A stretch of 64,000 nt of DNA from Brevibacterium permense (lineage in GTDB: Bacteria; Actinomycetota; Actinomycetes; Actinomycetales; Brevibacteriaceae): the NCBI RefSeq assembly GCF_013280495.1, contig NZ_JABSSX010000008.1, forward strand, positions 62,001 through 126,000, read 5' to 3'. The position numbers and the translations under genes are program-made. Below the pieces are notes generated by a model. The model was not told the origin of the DNA. It ran no database searches and worked only from the letters and a program-made list of their open reading frames with translations. Below, piece by piece: positions 1 through 13,675 of the stretch. The first letter of the stretch is position 1. Every line of letters begins with the position of its first letter.

Positions 1-127
1 ATATCCGGGCTCGCGCTTGAACGACGACGCCGAGGTGGTCACATCCGCCGGCGACGTTGGCCCGCCTCGGCGGCGACGCTGTCCCGCCTCGGCGAGAGGA
101 CGATCGGGTGATGCCCCTCACGAGCAT

Positions 128-157
128 TTGCCCGCAGGTGGGCGCGCATGGAATACT
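128..157 (+). promoter_or_regulatory. candidate promoter of rplK-rplA
   Basis: A TTGCCC hexamer (128-133) and an AATACT hexamer (152-157) are separated by 18 bp, about 95 bp upstream of rplK. A small hairpin (GCGGCC at 172-177 with GGCCGC at 188-193) lies in the predicted leader. Upstream, 1-127 holds no gene I can support, only three copies of the octamer CCTCGGCG or its complement (28-35, 65-72, 87-94). The call rests on motif resemblance alone. Confidence 0.35.
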
Positions 158-252
158 GGTGTGGTTTGATTGCGGCCCTTATCGGAAGGCCGCCGTCGAA
201 CGATGTGCTGTATATGTCTGGCACATCGAAACCTCAAGATTAAGGACCGTAC

Positions 253-690
253 ATGCCTCCCAAGAAAAAGGTAGCCGGCCTCGTCAAGCTCCAGATTCAG
301 GCAGGTGCCGCCAACCCGGCTCCTCCGATCGGTCCGGCGCTTGCCCAGCACGGCGTCAACATCATGGAATTCTGCAAGGCCTACAACGCCGCTACAGAAT
401 CCCAGCGCGGAAACATCGTTCCCGTCGAGATCACCGTGTACGAAGATCGTTCGTTCGACTTCGTGCTCAAGACCCCGCCGGCAGCCGAGCTGATCAAGAA
501 GGCCGCCGGAGTGAAGTCGGGTTCGGCCACTCCGCACACCGTCAAGGTCGCTCACCTGAGCGCCGATCAGGTGCGCGAGATCGCGACCACGAAGATGCCC
601 GACCTGAACGCCAACACTCTGGATCAGGCCGACCGCATCGTCGCCGGAACCGCGCGTTCGATGGGCATCACCACCGACATCGAGGTCTGA
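253..690 (+). CDS. rplK: 50S ribosomal protein L11
   Basis: L11 binds the GTPase-associated region of 23S rRNA with L10/L12 and is the site of thiopeptide action. The 145-residue product has the family's usual length. The proline-containing N-terminal segment (residues 21-30, [10 protein letters not shown]) is followed by the C-terminal rRNA-binding domain, which ends in the typical GTARSMGI segment. The ATG at 253 follows AAGGAC at 242-247. rplA follows after 64 bp, and the pair probably forms one transcript ending at the hairpin at 1469-1505. rplJ-rplL, normally next in line, lie almost 5 kb away. Confidence 0.97.
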   Translation: MPPKKKVAGLVKLQIQAGAANPAPPIGPALAQHGVNIMEFCKAYNAATESQRGNIVPVEITVYEDRSFDFVLKTPPAAELIKKAAGVKSGSATPHTVKVAHLSADQVREIATTKMPDLNANTLDQADRIVAGTARSMGITTDIEV

Positions 691-754
691 GACCTCACCC
701 CACACAGTGGCAGGGCCCACGCAGCCCACACCACGACTGCAAGGAGTAAAGCAG

Positions 755-1450
755 ATGGCAAAGCGTTCGAAGGCCTATCAGGCCGCGGCTGAGAAGATCG
801 CCGCAGATGTGAACTACGAACCGGCTCAGGCGATCGCCCTGGCCAAAGAGACCAACGTGGCGAAGTACGACGCCACGGTCGAGGTCGCTCTCCGCCTGGG
901 TGTTGACCCCCGCAAGGCGGACCAGATGGTGCGCGGCACCGTCAACCTTCCGCATGGTACCGGTAAGACCGCTCGGGTCCTGGTGTTCGCTGCCGGCGAC
1001 CGTGCAGAAGCTGCCCGTGAAGCAGGTGCTGACTACGTCGGCTCCGATGACCTGCTGGAGAAGGTGGCCGGAGGGTTCACCGACTTCGATGCCGCTGTTG
1101 CGACCCCCGACATGATGGGCAAGGTCGGTCGTCTCGGTAAGGTGCTGGGTCCCCGTGGCCTGATGCCGAACCCGAAGACCGGCACCGTGACCATGGATGT
1201 CGCCAAGGCCGTCAGCGACATCAAGGGCGGAAAGATTGAATTCCGCGTCGACAAGCACTCGAACCTGCACTTCATCATCGGAAAGGTCTCCTTCTCCGAG
1301 GAAGCTCTGCAGGAGAACTTCGATGCTGCGATCGAAGAGATCCTGCGTCTGAAGCCGTCCTCCTCGAAGGGCCGCTACATCAGCAAGGCCACGATCACGA
1401 CGTCGAACGGCCCCGCCGTTCCGGTCGACCACTCGGGTCTGCGCATCTGA
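755..1450 (+). CDS. rplA: 50S ribosomal protein L1
   Basis: L1 forms the mobile stalk near the ribosomal E site and in many bacteria represses its own operon. The product is 231 residues and carries the conserved [20 protein letters not shown] segment near the middle and a GPAVPVD-containing C-terminus. An upstream in-frame ATG at 707 exists, but the ATG at 755 is preceded by AAGGAG (741-746) and begins with the family-typical MAKRSKAY, so it was chosen. It is the second gene of the rplKA unit. Confidence 0.96.
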   Translation: MAKRSKAYQAAAEKIAADVNYEPAQAIALAKETNVAKYDATVEVALRLGVDPRKADQMVRGTVNLPHGTGKTARVLVFAAGDRAEAAREAGADYVGSDDLLEKVAGGFTDFDAAVATPDMMGKVGRLGKVLGPRGLMPNPKTGTVTMDVAKAVSDIKGGKIEFRVDKHSNLHFIIGKVSFSEEALQENFDAAIEEILRLKPSSSKGRYISKATITTSNGPAVPVDHSGLRI

Positions 1451-1468
1451 TCTGATCGATGCACCGGC

Positions 1469-1505
1469 AGAGGGCGGGAAGCGATTCGTTCGCTTCCCGC
1501 CCTCT
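1469..1505 (+). terminator. hairpin terminator after rplA
   Basis: Perfect 16-bp arms (1469-1484 and 1490-1505) close a TTCGT loop 18 bp after the rplA stop. A pyrimidine run follows but no long T tract, as is common in actinobacteria. It gives rplKA its own end before the downstream palindromic element. Confidence 0.75.
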
Positions 1506-1518
1506 CCCTTCCCAATTG

Positions 1519-1577
1519 CTACCTGACGGCGGCCCAGCAACCTCACAGCGCGAGGTTGCTGGGCCGCCGTCAGGTAG
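1519..1577. repeat. interspersed palindromic element, copy 1
   Basis: Two perfect 26-nt arms (1519-1544 and 1552-1577) surround a 7-nt loop. The arms begin CTACCTGACGGCGGC and end AACCTC. The same element recurs at 4637-4692, 5801-5858 and 62495-62552. This copy lies downstream of an independent terminator hairpin, so it is not needed to end rplKA transcription. Function unknown. Confidence 0.92.
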
Positions 1578-1680
1578 TTCGGGGAGTGGACGGGCTCTTG
1601 TCCGCGGACGGGTTCGCGACTAGATTATGAGCAGTTGAGGCACTCTTCCGACACCCGCCGATGGAGGTGGACCGTCCGCC

Positions 1681-2958
1681 ATGGATTCGACGCTGCTGCT
1701 CGAAGACACCTATCAGCGTGCCGTTCGCCGGGCACATGAGCGCCTGGCCGGGCCATCGGATCCTCTACTTCCCGCACCGTGGTCAGGTCCCGGGGTGCGA
1801 GCCTCGGTGCTGGAATCCTGGGACCGGTCTCTGGCCCAGTTGCGCGACCCCGACAGCGTGCAGGTCCAAGTCGCGTTCGAAGCCGATCGACTCGCCGAGG
1901 TGCGCCGACGCCATCCCTTCCACACGATCATGCCGCTGCTGCGATCCCACCTCATCGAACCCGCCAAGGATGCCGGCCTGCTCGCCGCCCTCGGCGACGA
2001 ACAGGGGCGGCTGCTGTGGGTCGAAGGGGAGCGGGGCGTGCGCAACCGCGCCGAAGCCATGGGATTCGTCTCCGGCTCGGACTGGTCCGAAGAGGTCATG
2101 GGCACCTCCGCTCCGGCGCTGGCTCTGCGCTCGGGCCGTCCGGTACAGGTCAGCCGCGCCGAACATTTCGCCCCCGACGTCCATTCCTGGAGCTGCAGCG
2201 CGGTCCCCGTGACCCACCCTCTGACCGGGCAGGTCATCGGCATCATCGACGTCACCGGGGGAGACGACGCCGTGTCCTCCATCGTGCTGCCGCTGCTGTC
2301 CTCGACGGCCAAAGCCGCAGGTGCCCAGCTGTCCCAGCTCTTCACCCCGCAGCCGATGCACACCGGCACCGAGGCGGCCGGAAGCAGACTCACCGTGCTC
2401 GGTCCCAGCCCCGCCCTGGAAGGACCGAACGGCACCCCGATCCCGCTGACCCGCAGGCACGCCGAGATCCTGCTTCTGCTGCACCGGCATCCCGACGGCA
2501 TCAGCGGAGCCGGGCTGGTGGAGCGGCTGTGGGCGGTCGGCGGCAGCGAAGTCACGGTCCGGGCGGAGATCAATCGTCTGCGCAGGACGATCGTCAGCCT
2601 CGGCGATCTGCGCATCGATGCGCGCCCCTATCGACTTCGCGGGGACGTCGATTCGGATCTCGAGCGAACCGTTCAGGCACTGGCCAGCGGTGACGCGGAT
2701 TCGGCCCTCGAACAGTTCACCGGAACCGTCCTGCCGGACTCCGATGCTCCGGGAGTGCGGGAGATCGGAGCGGAAGTCAACGCACTTATGCGCGAGACCC
2801 TGCTGCAGGACGGAACCTGGCAGCAGCTGTGGCGTTTTGCGAAGCTGCCGGACTTCCGAAACGACGTCGAAGTCCTCATGACCGTGCTGCGCCTGGCGCC
2901 GCCCGAGGCCGCCGAACGCAACGCTGCGGTCGTGCGTCTGGAGGCGCTGGGTCTCTGA
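1681..2958 (+). CDS. GAF-domain transcriptional regulator, AcoR-like N-terminus
   Basis: The 425-residue protein probably senses a small molecule and regulates the adjacent dehydrogenase genes. Residues about 65-200 resemble the GAF region of AcoR-type activators: a GTSAPALAL segment, then EHF, a tryptophan/cysteine pair (SWSCSAVPV) and [13 protein letters not shown]. There is no AAA+ (sigma-54 interaction) domain. Residues about 255-325 look like a winged-helix DNA-binding region ([12 protein letters not shown], then a basic helix near EINRLRRTI). The ATG at 1681 has GGAGGTGG at 1665-1672. The gene points toward ald 145 bp downstream. Such regulators are commonly found beside alcohol/aldehyde dehydrogenase genes in actinobacteria. 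The ligand is not deducible. Confidence 0.75.
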   Translation: MDSTLLLEDTYQRAVRRAHERLAGPSDPLLPAPWSGPGVRASVLESWDRSLAQLRDPDSVQVQVAFEADRLAEVRRRHPFHTIMPLLRSHLIEPAKDAGLLAALGDEQGRLLWVEGERGVRNRAEAMGFVSGSDWSEEVMGTSAPALALRSGRPVQVSRAEHFAPDVHSWSCSAVPVTHPLTGQVIGIIDVTGGDDAVSSIVLPLLSSTAKAAGAQLSQLFTPQPMHTGTEAAGSRLTVLGPSPALEGPNGTPIPLTRRHAEILLLLHRHPDGISGAGLVERLWAVGGSEVTVRAEINRLRRTIVSLGDLRIDARPYRLRGDVDSDLERTVQALASGDADSALEQFTGTVLPDSDAPGVREIGAEVNALMRETLLQDGTWQQLWRFAKLPDFRNDVEVLMTVLRLAPPEAAERNAAVVRLEALGL

Positions 2959-3016
2959 ACTCGGCGAACCCACTGCGGTTCGGTGTGCGGGACGGTCCGA
3001 CCGCCTCGGCGAGGTG

Positions 3017-3039
3017 ATGCAACCCACATGCAACGTTGC
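3017..3039. promoter_or_regulatory. candidate operator upstream of aldehyde dehydrogenase
   Basis: ATGCAAC is directly repeated at 3017-3023 and 3028-3034, an 11-bp period close to one helical turn. The second copy is part of the 10-bp palindrome GCAACGTTGC (3030-3039). It lies 65 bp before the aldehyde dehydrogenase start, where the adjacent GAF regulator could bind. Inferred from symmetry and position only. Confidence 0.4.
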
Positions 3040-3103
3040 GCTCGGTAGCGTCGTGATCACACGGAGACAATCCGGTGGAATCAGACGCATCAAAGGAGTT
3101 GCA

Positions 3104-4627
<1,524 letters not shown>

Positions 4628-4636
4628 CCCCAATTG

Positions 4637-4692
4637 CTACCCGACGGCGGCGCAGCAACCTCGCGCCAGGTAGCTGGGCCGCCGTCGGGTAG
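4637..4692. repeat. interspersed palindromic element, copy 2 (diverged)
   Basis: This copy shares the outer arms and the CCCAATTG flank with copy 1, but the outer stem reads CCCGACGG/CCGTCGGG instead of CCTGACGG/CCGTCAGG, a compensated change. Two inner positions are unpaired, so the inner stem is imperfect. It lies directly between the aldehyde and alcohol dehydrogenase genes. Confidence 0.85.
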
Positions 4693-4752
4693 TTCTTCCA
4701 CCTCAAACTCAAACCCCGCATCGCTTCGTGAACCATCATCACAAAGGAGAGA

Positions 4753-5775
4753 ATGATGTCCGCAATGAAAGCAGCAGTAGTCGAGGGTTTCGGCCAGGAC
4801 CTCGTCGTCGGGGACAACGCGATTCCCGAACCCGGCCCCGGCCAGGCCCTCGTCAAACTCGTCGCCTCCGGCGTCTGCCACACCGATCTCCACGCCGCAC
4901 ACGGTGACTGGCCGGTCAAACCGAAAGTGCCGCTCATCCCGGGACACGAAGGAGTCGGCACCGTCGAAAAGGTCGGCGAGGGCGTCACCGATGTCGAGGT
5001 CGGACAGATGGTCGGCAACGCGTGGCTGTGGACCGCATGCGGGACCTGTGAGCACTGCCGTCAGGGATGGGAGACCCTCTGCGAATCCCAGGTCAACGGC
5101 GGATACGGAGTCGACGGCTCCTTCGGCGAGTACATGCTCGTCGATACGAAGTTCGCCGCCATCATCCCCGACGGAGCCGATCCCTATGAGATCGCCCCGG
5201 TCCTGTGCGCCGGCGTCACCGTGTACAAGGGACTCAAGCGCACCGAGGTGCAGCCGGGCCAATGGGTCGTCATCTCCGGTATCGGCGGACTCGGACACAT
5301 CGCCGTTCAGTACGCCGTCGCCATGGGCATGCGCGTTGTCGCCGTCGACGTCGCCGACGACAAGCTGGCTCTGGCGAAGAAGCACGGTGCCGAAATCACC
5401 GTCAACGCCTTCGCTGAGGACCCGGCCGAGATCATCCAGGACAAGATCGGCGGCTCACACGGAGTCCTCGTCACCGCCGTCCACCCCGCGGCGTTCGGTC
5501 AGGCGATCGGAATGACCCGCCGAGGCGGCACCATCGTCTTCAACGGACTGCCGCCCGGTGACTTCCCGGCACCGATCTTCGACATCGTGCTCAAGGGCCT
5601 GACGATCCGCGGTTCGATCGTCGGCACCCGACAGGACATGGTCGAGGCGTTGGAATTCTATGCCGCCGGCAAGATCCACCCGACGTTCACGAAGCGACCG
5701 CTCGAGGACATCAACGCGATCTTCGACGAGATGGAACACGGCAAGATCGACGGCCGCGTCGTCATCGAATACTGA
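4753..5775 (+). CDS. adhP: zinc-dependent alcohol dehydrogenase, AdhP family
   Basis: A medium-chain dehydrogenase/reductase that interconverts primary alcohols and aldehydes with NAD(H). The 340-residue protein shows the catalytic zinc ligands Cys42 (GVCHTDLH) and His65-Glu66 (GHEGVG), the structural zinc cysteines 96, 99, 102 and 110, and a Rossmann GIGGLGHIAVQYA segment. The start pair ATGATG at 4753 follows AAAGGAGA (4743-4750), and either ATG is possible. With the preceding aldehyde dehydrogenase it makes a two-step alcohol-to-acid route. The palindromic element between them may uncouple their expression. Confidence 0.92.
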   Translation: MMSAMKAAVVEGFGQDLVVGDNAIPEPGPGQALVKLVASGVCHTDLHAAHGDWPVKPKVPLIPGHEGVGTVEKVGEGVTDVEVGQMVGNAWLWTACGTCEHCRQGWETLCESQVNGGYGVDGSFGEYMLVDTKFAAIIPDGADPYEIAPVLCAGVTVYKGLKRTEVQPGQWVVISGIGGLGHIAVQYAVAMGMRVVAVDVADDKLALAKKHGAEITVNAFAEDPAEIIQDKIGGSHGVLVTAVHPAAFGQAIGMTRRGGTIVFNGLPPGDFPAPIFDIVLKGLTIRGSIVGTRQDMVEALEFYAAGKIHPTFTKRPLEDINAIFDEMEHGKIDGRVVIEY

Positions 5776-5800
5776 CGAACCTGCACACCCGCGCCGTAGA

Positions 5801-5858
5801 ACTACCTGACGGCGGCGCAGCAACCTCGCGCCAGGTTGCTGCGCCGCCGTCAGGTAGT
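5801..5858. repeat. interspersed palindromic element, copy 3
   Basis: Perfect 26-nt arms (5801-5826 and 5833-5858) with a CGCGCC loop start 25 bp after the adhP stop. At the variable inner position this copy has GC paired with GC, where copy 1 has CC paired with GG. It could end adhP transcription ahead of the rplJ promoter. Confidence 0.92.
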
Positions 5859-5881
5859 GTGGGAGGGGTCTCGGTGGTCGA

Positions 5882-5912
5882 TTGGACTTGCCGGGACAGA
5901 CTTCGTTAGACT
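5882..5912 (+). promoter_or_regulatory. candidate promoter of rplJ-rplL
   Basis: TTGGAC (5882-5887) and TAGACT (5907-5912) are separated by 19 bp, about 220 bp before rplJ. The spacing is long and the match partial. Confidence 0.4.
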
Positions 5913-6131
5913 TGAACCACCCAAGACCGTCGGTCTCTGTGGAACCATCAGGATTCGCCATCGAATCCCGGTGCCCACAGGCGAAGACTCCTAGTGAGTG
6001 ACCCACGCAGGTGAGCTCGAAATCCTTCCGTCGGATTCCTCTGGAATCGACGGCCAAGCGTTTCACGCCTATCTGCGTGGAGCGCTTTTTCTGTTGTTGG
6101 GACAGACCGGACGACTTATGAAAGGAACACC
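5913..6131 (+). promoter_or_regulatory. probable L10 leader of rplJL
   Basis: A gene-free leader of about 220 nt precedes rplJ. rplJL transcripts in many bacteria carry a structured L10-binding leader used for autoregulation by the L10-L12 complex. I see internal self-complementary segments such as TCCGTCGGATTCC near 6026 but did not fold it. The assignment rests on position and family knowledge. With the repeat and promoter it accounts for the 356-bp gap after adhP. Confidence 0.45.
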
Positions 6132-6665
6132 ATGGCGAGGCCAGACAAGGCAGCCGCAGTCGAGGAGATCAAACAGCAGTTTGAGAACTCCGACGCTGTG
6201 TTGCTGACCGAGTACCGCGGTCTCACCGTCGCGCAGATGAAAGAACTGCGCGTCTCTCTCGGTGAGAACGTCAGCTACGCCGTGGTAAAGAACACGCTGA
6301 CCAAGATTGCAGCCAAGGAAGCCGGAGTCACCGGTCTCGATGAGCACCTCAATGGGCCCACCGCGATCGCGTTCGTCAACGGCGAACCACCTGAGGCTGC
6401 CAAGGCTCTGCGTAACTTTGCCAAGGCGAACGACAAGCTCGTGGTGAAGGGCGGCTACTTCGATGGAGCCGCGCTCAGCCCCGAACAGGTCAACCAGCTC
6501 GCCGACCTCGAATCCCGCGAAGTGCTGCTTGCAAAGGCAGCCGGTGCCATGAAGGCAAGCCTCCACCAGGCGGCTTACCTCTTCACCGCTCCGCTGGTCA
6601 AGGCCGTGCGCACTGTCGATGCCCTCCGCGAGAAGCAGGACGACGCTCCTGCCTCCGACGCCTGA
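6132..6665 (+). CDS. rplJ: 50S ribosomal protein L10
   Basis: L10 anchors L7/L12 dimers to 23S rRNA as the base of the factor-binding stalk. The 177-residue product begins [14 protein letters not shown] and has the conserved [16 protein letters not shown] and VVKNTL segments. Its helical C-terminus, which binds L12, ends in an acidic PASDA tail. The ATG at 6132 follows GAAAGGAA. rplL follows after 59 bp. Confidence 0.97.
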   Translation: MARPDKAAAVEEIKQQFENSDAVLLTEYRGLTVAQMKELRVSLGENVSYAVVKNTLTKIAAKEAGVTGLDEHLNGPTAIAFVNGEPPEAAKALRNFAKANDKLVVKGGYFDGAALSPEQVNQLADLESREVLLAKAAGAMKASLHQAAYLFTAPLVKAVRTVDALREKQDDAPASDA

Positions 6666-6724
6666 GCATCACCACAAACCGAACCGGTCGCTGATCGTGA
6701 CCAAAACAGGAAGGACTAGCCACC

Positions 6725-7111
6725 ATGGCTAAGCTCACCACCGACGAGCTCCTCGAGGCTTTCAAGGAGCTCACCCTCATCGAACTGTCCGAGTTCGTCA
6801 AGAAGTTCGAAGAAGAGTTCGACGTCGAGGCTGCCGCTCCGGCCGCCGTCGCCGCTGCACCTGCCGCTGGCGGAGCCGGCGAAGCCGCTGCTGAAGAGCA
6901 GACCGAATTCGACGTCATCCTCGAATCGGCCGGCGAGAAGAAGGTTCCCGTCATCAAGGAAGTCCGTGGACTCACCTCCCTCGGACTCAAGGAAGCCAAG
7001 GACCTCGTCGACGGAGCTCCCAAGGCCGTCCTCGAAGGCGCTTCGAAGGAAGACGCCGAGAAGGCCAAGGAGACCCTCGAGGCTGCCGGCGCCACCGTCA
7101 CCCTCAAGTGA
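6725..7111 (+). CDS. rplL: 50S ribosomal protein L7/L12
   Basis: The multimeric stalk protein that recruits translation factors. The 128-residue product has an N-terminal dimerisation helix ([20 protein letters not shown]), an Ala-rich hinge at about residues 37-55 and the globular C-terminal domain with [32 protein letters not shown] lies upstream. The unit ends at the hairpin at 7149-7174. Confidence 0.97.
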   Translation: MAKLTTDELLEAFKELTLIELSEFVKKFEEEFDVEAAAPAAVAAAPAAGGAGEAAAEEQTEFDVILESAGEKKVPVIKEVRGLTSLGLKEAKDLVDGAPKAVLEGASKEDAEKAKETLEAAGATVTLK

Positions 7112-7148
7112 TCTTCTGCGCAGCAGCCTGACTGCTGCATAGGCTTCG

Positions 7149-7174
7149 AACCCCCACGGTCCGCCGTGGGGGTT
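7149..7174 (+). terminator. terminator of rplJL
   Basis: Perfect 11-bp arms (7149-7159 and 7164-7174) with a TCCG loop are followed by TCTCTGC. It lies 37 bp after the rplL stop. Confidence 0.8.
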
Positions 7175-7180
7175 CTCTGC

Positions 7181-7215
7181 ATCCTCGGCGGAGGAATCAA
7201 TCCTCCACCGAGGAT
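7181..7215. repeat. second hairpin in the rplL downstream gap
   Basis: Two 15-nt arms (7181-7195 and 7201-7215) with one mismatch surround ATCAA. They contain the octamer CCTCGGCG. A further partial copy of the right arm, CGCCGAGGATG, lies near 7250. The stretch 7112-7347 therefore holds a terminator, this hairpin and a tandem repeat, but no gene I can support. Confidence 0.6.
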
Positions 7216-7334
7216 GCCGTCCCAGTCCTGCCGAGGAAACCCCATCCTTCGCCGAGGATGTCCGCCCGTCCCGTGTCGATGTGACCGATTCGGAACACCG
7301 ACCGACAAGGGCTGGGCAGACCCTGAACTATCCT

Positions 7335-7376
7335 TGACTGGTGACTGGTGACTGGTGACCGGGGACCGGGGACTGA
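7335..7376. repeat. 7-bp tandem repeat (six units)
   Basis: Three exact TGACTGG units (7335-7355) are followed by TGACCGG, GGACCGG and GGACTGA. The array overlaps the only available start codon (GTG at 7348) of the decayed gene that follows, so copy-number change would alter its start. Confidence 0.85.
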
Positions 7377-7939
7377 GACGACGAGCTACGCCCGCGCACA
7401 GCGGCAGCTGCGCGAACGCATCCGCGGAACTTGGGCTCAGCATCCCCTCTACATCGACGAGATCATCAGGCCCGGACTGACCGAGAGTCAGATCAAGGCC
7501 ATTCGGCAAGCCTCACAGCAGACCGAGGACACCCACTAGCTCGCGATCATTCCCGGCCTCCTGACCATGGGCTACGGCGATTGGGCGAAGTTCACCTCCG
7601 ACTTCGCCTTCGACATGCATCAGGAATCGGGGGAGAAACAGACCCTCGTCTTCTTCAGTGAAGGCGAGACCTCCGCCCGCTCGTTCGCCTACCTCGTCAC
7701 CGACAACGGACCCGTCGTCCCCTCTGCTGCCCTGGAACTCATGATGTCCAGCGGCGACGACTTCATCCCTGTCGAACTCGCCGTGCCCTACTGTCTGCAG
7801 GTCCTCGTCGCCGCCGCCAAGGGCACCGAACCTCCCCTGGCACCGGATTTCGACACCCGCGACATCGGTGACCGCGATGAGGACTCCATCGAACGCTTCG
7901 GCCTCGACACGTCCGACCGTTGCCCGGGTGGGTCCGGAA
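7348..7939 (+). pseudogene. decayed gene of unknown function with an in-frame amber stop
   Basis: A reading frame from the GTG at 7348 (SYARAQRQLRERIRG, then HPLYIDEIIRPGL) stops at TAG 7537-7539. It resumes in exactly the same frame with protein-like sequence (LAIIPGLLTMGYGDW, FTSDFAFDMHQESGE, LVFFSEGETSARSFAYLV) to about 7920. After that the frame runs into the antisense of the next gene without a proper C-terminus. This looks like one coding sequence broken by a nonsense change and truncated at the 3' end. No ribosome binding site is evident, and the start lies in a 7-bp tandem repeat. I do not recognise the family. An intact short gene beginning at ATG 7567 is an alternative but would lack a sensible end. 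Confidence 0.5.
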
Positions 7940-8740
7940 TCAGACCAGGCGGTGCTCCCGGGGAATCGTCCGATCATGATCACCCGGCATGGAGCGGGCG
8001 GGCAGAGCCACCTCGGCGTCTCCCTGATCGACCCTCATCCCCTCGATATCGGCGAGCTGACGGGAAACGAAATCACGGTCGACCGGGACCCCGTGACCGG
8101 GAACGAAGGTCTTCGCCTCGGGAAACGACAGCAGGGTGTGCAGGCTCGATGCCCATTCGCTCAAGGACGCATCGGCCCCGGCCTGAGGGGCGTCCGCCTC
8201 TTCGACGAGGTCGCCGGTGAAGACGATGCCGAGCTCGGGCAGTCGGACGACGAGGTCGGCCGTCGAATGTCCTCCGAGCACATGGAACTCGACCGGACAG
8301 CCACCGAGGTCGAGGTGCCACACATCACCGGGTGTCGGATCGACGGGCGCGACGTCGACGATGAGCTCACCGGGATCCGTGGGTAGGCTCGACCGATATT
8401 CATCCGGGAAGTCACCGTCCGCGACTCCGTCGAGAGCGATCCAGGCCGTGGCCTCTTGATCGGCGGCGAACGATGACGATGCGTACACGGCGGTGACCCC
8501 TGCGGAGACGGCTGCGGCGGCGCCGAAGAAGTGATCCCAATGATCATGGGTGATTGCGAGCTCGATCGCGCGGGGACGGCTGCCTCCGATCTCCTCGCCG
8601 AGGCGGCCCGCCCGTTCCACCAGATGCGCGGCGGCCGCGGGGCCGGGGCCCGCGTCGACGAGCAGAGAGCGATCGGTGCCGACGATGATGCCGCAGTTGA
8701 CCGCGGCCGGATCGAAGCTGAGGATACTCACTCGTGTCAT
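7940..8740 (-). CDS. metallo-beta-lactamase-fold hydrolase
   Basis: The 266-residue protein has the MBL metal-binding signature THDHWDH at residues 64-70 (His65, His67, Asp69, His70). It also has a later GGHSTAD with a histidine ligand, FTGDLV with a bridging Asp, and FVPGHG near the C-terminus. Such enzymes hydrolyse thioesters, lactones, phosphodiesters or beta-lactams; the substrate cannot be told. No signal peptide is seen, so it is probably cytosolic. It is divergent from the acetyltransferase gene with 63 bp between starts, and its 3' end abuts the decayed gene. Confidence 0.8.
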   Translation of the reverse strand: MTRVSILSFDPAAVNCGIIVGTDRSLLVDAGPGPAAAAHLVERAGRLGEEIGGSRPRAIELAITHDHWDHFFGAAAAVSAGVTAVYASSSFAADQEATAWIALDGVADGDFPDEYRSSLPTDPGELIVDVAPVDPTPGDVWHLDLGGCPVEFHVLGGHSTADLVVRLPELGIVFTGDLVEEADAPQAGADASLSEWASSLHTLLSFPEAKTFVPGHGVPVDRDFVSRQLADIEGMRVDQGDAEVALPARSMPGDHDRTIPREHRLV

Positions 8741-8803
8741 GGTCGCAGTCTAGAATGTCTCCCACCGGCTGTCAGCGCGACGATGCGCGAAGGAGTCATT
8801 GCA

Positions 8804-9898
8804 ATGCGAGGCGGCCCTCAGCGACGACAGAGGCCACAGGTGGAGATCACTCGGATCAGGTCCGGACACGGCGACCCGGCGGCAATCGAGGCATTGATAC
8901 CCGAGCTGCTGGCTTTCGACACTGTCATCAATCGAGCATCCGGGCTGGGGGAGGACTTCGACCCGATTCCCGAGGATGTGCGGCACGCGCTGACCGGCAG
9001 GAGCGAGTACCGGACCACGCTCACATGGATCGGTCGCAGCGACGGAGACATCGTCGCCAGGGGCACTGCAGACCTGCGTCTGACGAGCAACACCGACACA
9101 GCAGAGCTCTGGTGTGCGGTCCGACCCGATCTGCGCCGACGAGGGCTCGGCGCGGCGCTGCTCGAGCGGATGGAGTCCGACCTGGCGGCAGACGGACGGA
9201 CCGCGCTGTCGACCTATTGTGAGATCCCGGAGTCTGTCAGAACTGCCAATCTGCGCGGGGCCCATCTTGCCGCCGAGACCGGTGCCGGAACGCTGCCGGT
9301 CGCTCTGCGGGAGGTGTCGTTCCTCAGCCGCCGCGGGTACGGGCTGGCCCAGATCGAACGGTGCTCCGTCGCTCCGACCTCCACTGCGGCCGAGCTCGAT
9401 CTCGGTGCCATGGCCGACGACTACGTCATCGAGACATGGCGAGGTCCGGTCCCGGAACAGCGGCTCGAGCACATCGCACTGTGCAAGCGCCGGCTGAGCA
9501 CCGACGTGCCGGGAGCAGCGAAATTCGGGGGAGAGGAGACTTGGGACGGTGAGCGGGTGAGGGCCCTCGACGCAGAGAAGGAAGCAAAGGGCGAAACCAT
9601 GGCCACGGCGCTCGCCCTCCTCGACGGGGCGCCGGCGGGATACACGCAGGTCGGACACTCGGCCGATCGGCCGACCGTCGGGTGGCAGGGCGGAACCCTG
9701 GTGCTGAGCGAGCATCGTGGCCACCGCCTCGGTGCCAGGCTCAAGATCGCCAATCATCGCAGTCTCGCCGCGAACACGGCGGTCGACCGGGTGTACACGT
9801 GGAACGCCGTGGAGAATTCGTGGATGCTGGCGATCAACGATCAGGCAGGATTCGCCACGTGGGCCTGGGTGGGGATGTGGACGAAGAATCTGCACTGA
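8804..9898 (+). CDS. two-domain GNAT family acetyltransferase
   Basis: The 364-residue protein contains an N-terminal GNAT domain whose acetyl-CoA motif reads VRPDLRRRGLGAALLERME (about residues 105-125). A second, weaker GNAT-like half follows (LSEHRGHRLGARLKIANHR, about 305-325). Tandem-GNAT proteins of this size in actinobacteria acetylate small molecules or are uncharacterised. The in-frame region upstream is antisense to the MBL gene. The ATG at 8804 follows AAGGAG (8790-8795) and was chosen. The next gene is rpoB, reading the same way but with its own promoter region. Confidence 0.75.
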   Translation: MRGGPQRRQRPQVEITRIRSGHGDPAAIEALIPELLAFDTVINRASGLGEDFDPIPEDVRHALTGRSEYRTTLTWIGRSDGDIVARGTADLRLTSNTDTAELWCAVRPDLRRRGLGAALLERMESDLAADGRTALSTYCEIPESVRTANLRGAHLAAETGAGTLPVALREVSFLSRRGYGLAQIERCSVAPTSTAAELDLGAMADDYVIETWRGPVPEQRLEHIALCKRRLSTDVPGAAKFGGEETWDGERVRALDAEKEAKGETMATALALLDGAPAGYTQVGHSADRPTVGWQGGTLVLSEHRGHRLGARLKIANHRSLAANTAVDRVYTWNAVENSWMLAINDQAGFATWAWVGMWTKNLH

Positions 9899-9908
9899 AA
9901 CCGTCGTC

Positions 9909-9935
9909 TTGCCAGACTTGACCAGATGCTATAAG
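9909..9935 (+). promoter_or_regulatory. candidate rpoBC promoter (extended -10)
   Basis: TATAAG (9930-9935) is preceded by TGC, giving an extended -10, with TTGCCA (9909-9914) 15 bp upstream. TTGACC (9918-9923) with TATTTG (9941-9946) at 17 bp is an alternative. The implied rpoB leader is about 185 nt. Motif-based only. Confidence 0.4.
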
Positions 9936-10127
9936 CTTGATATTTGCATCGTTCTGCCTGTGGTGTGCCTTCATATAGCGGTGGGCGCAGCATTTCCACT
10001 CAAGTGAACCATGCCGACGCCGGGAGTCGAAATCTGACACACCTCGTGTATGTCGTGGATGTCCGGACGTCGCCGGAGCGAGTGGGCAGACGAAGTATCA
10101 GATGGTGAAGCACTCGGAAGGAACCAA

Positions 10128-13607
<3,480 letters not shown>

Positions 13608-13675
13608 GGACTTCCACTTCAACCGACACAACTTTTTGATGAACGATTCGTTCATCGCCAGGAAAGAGGATTTAC

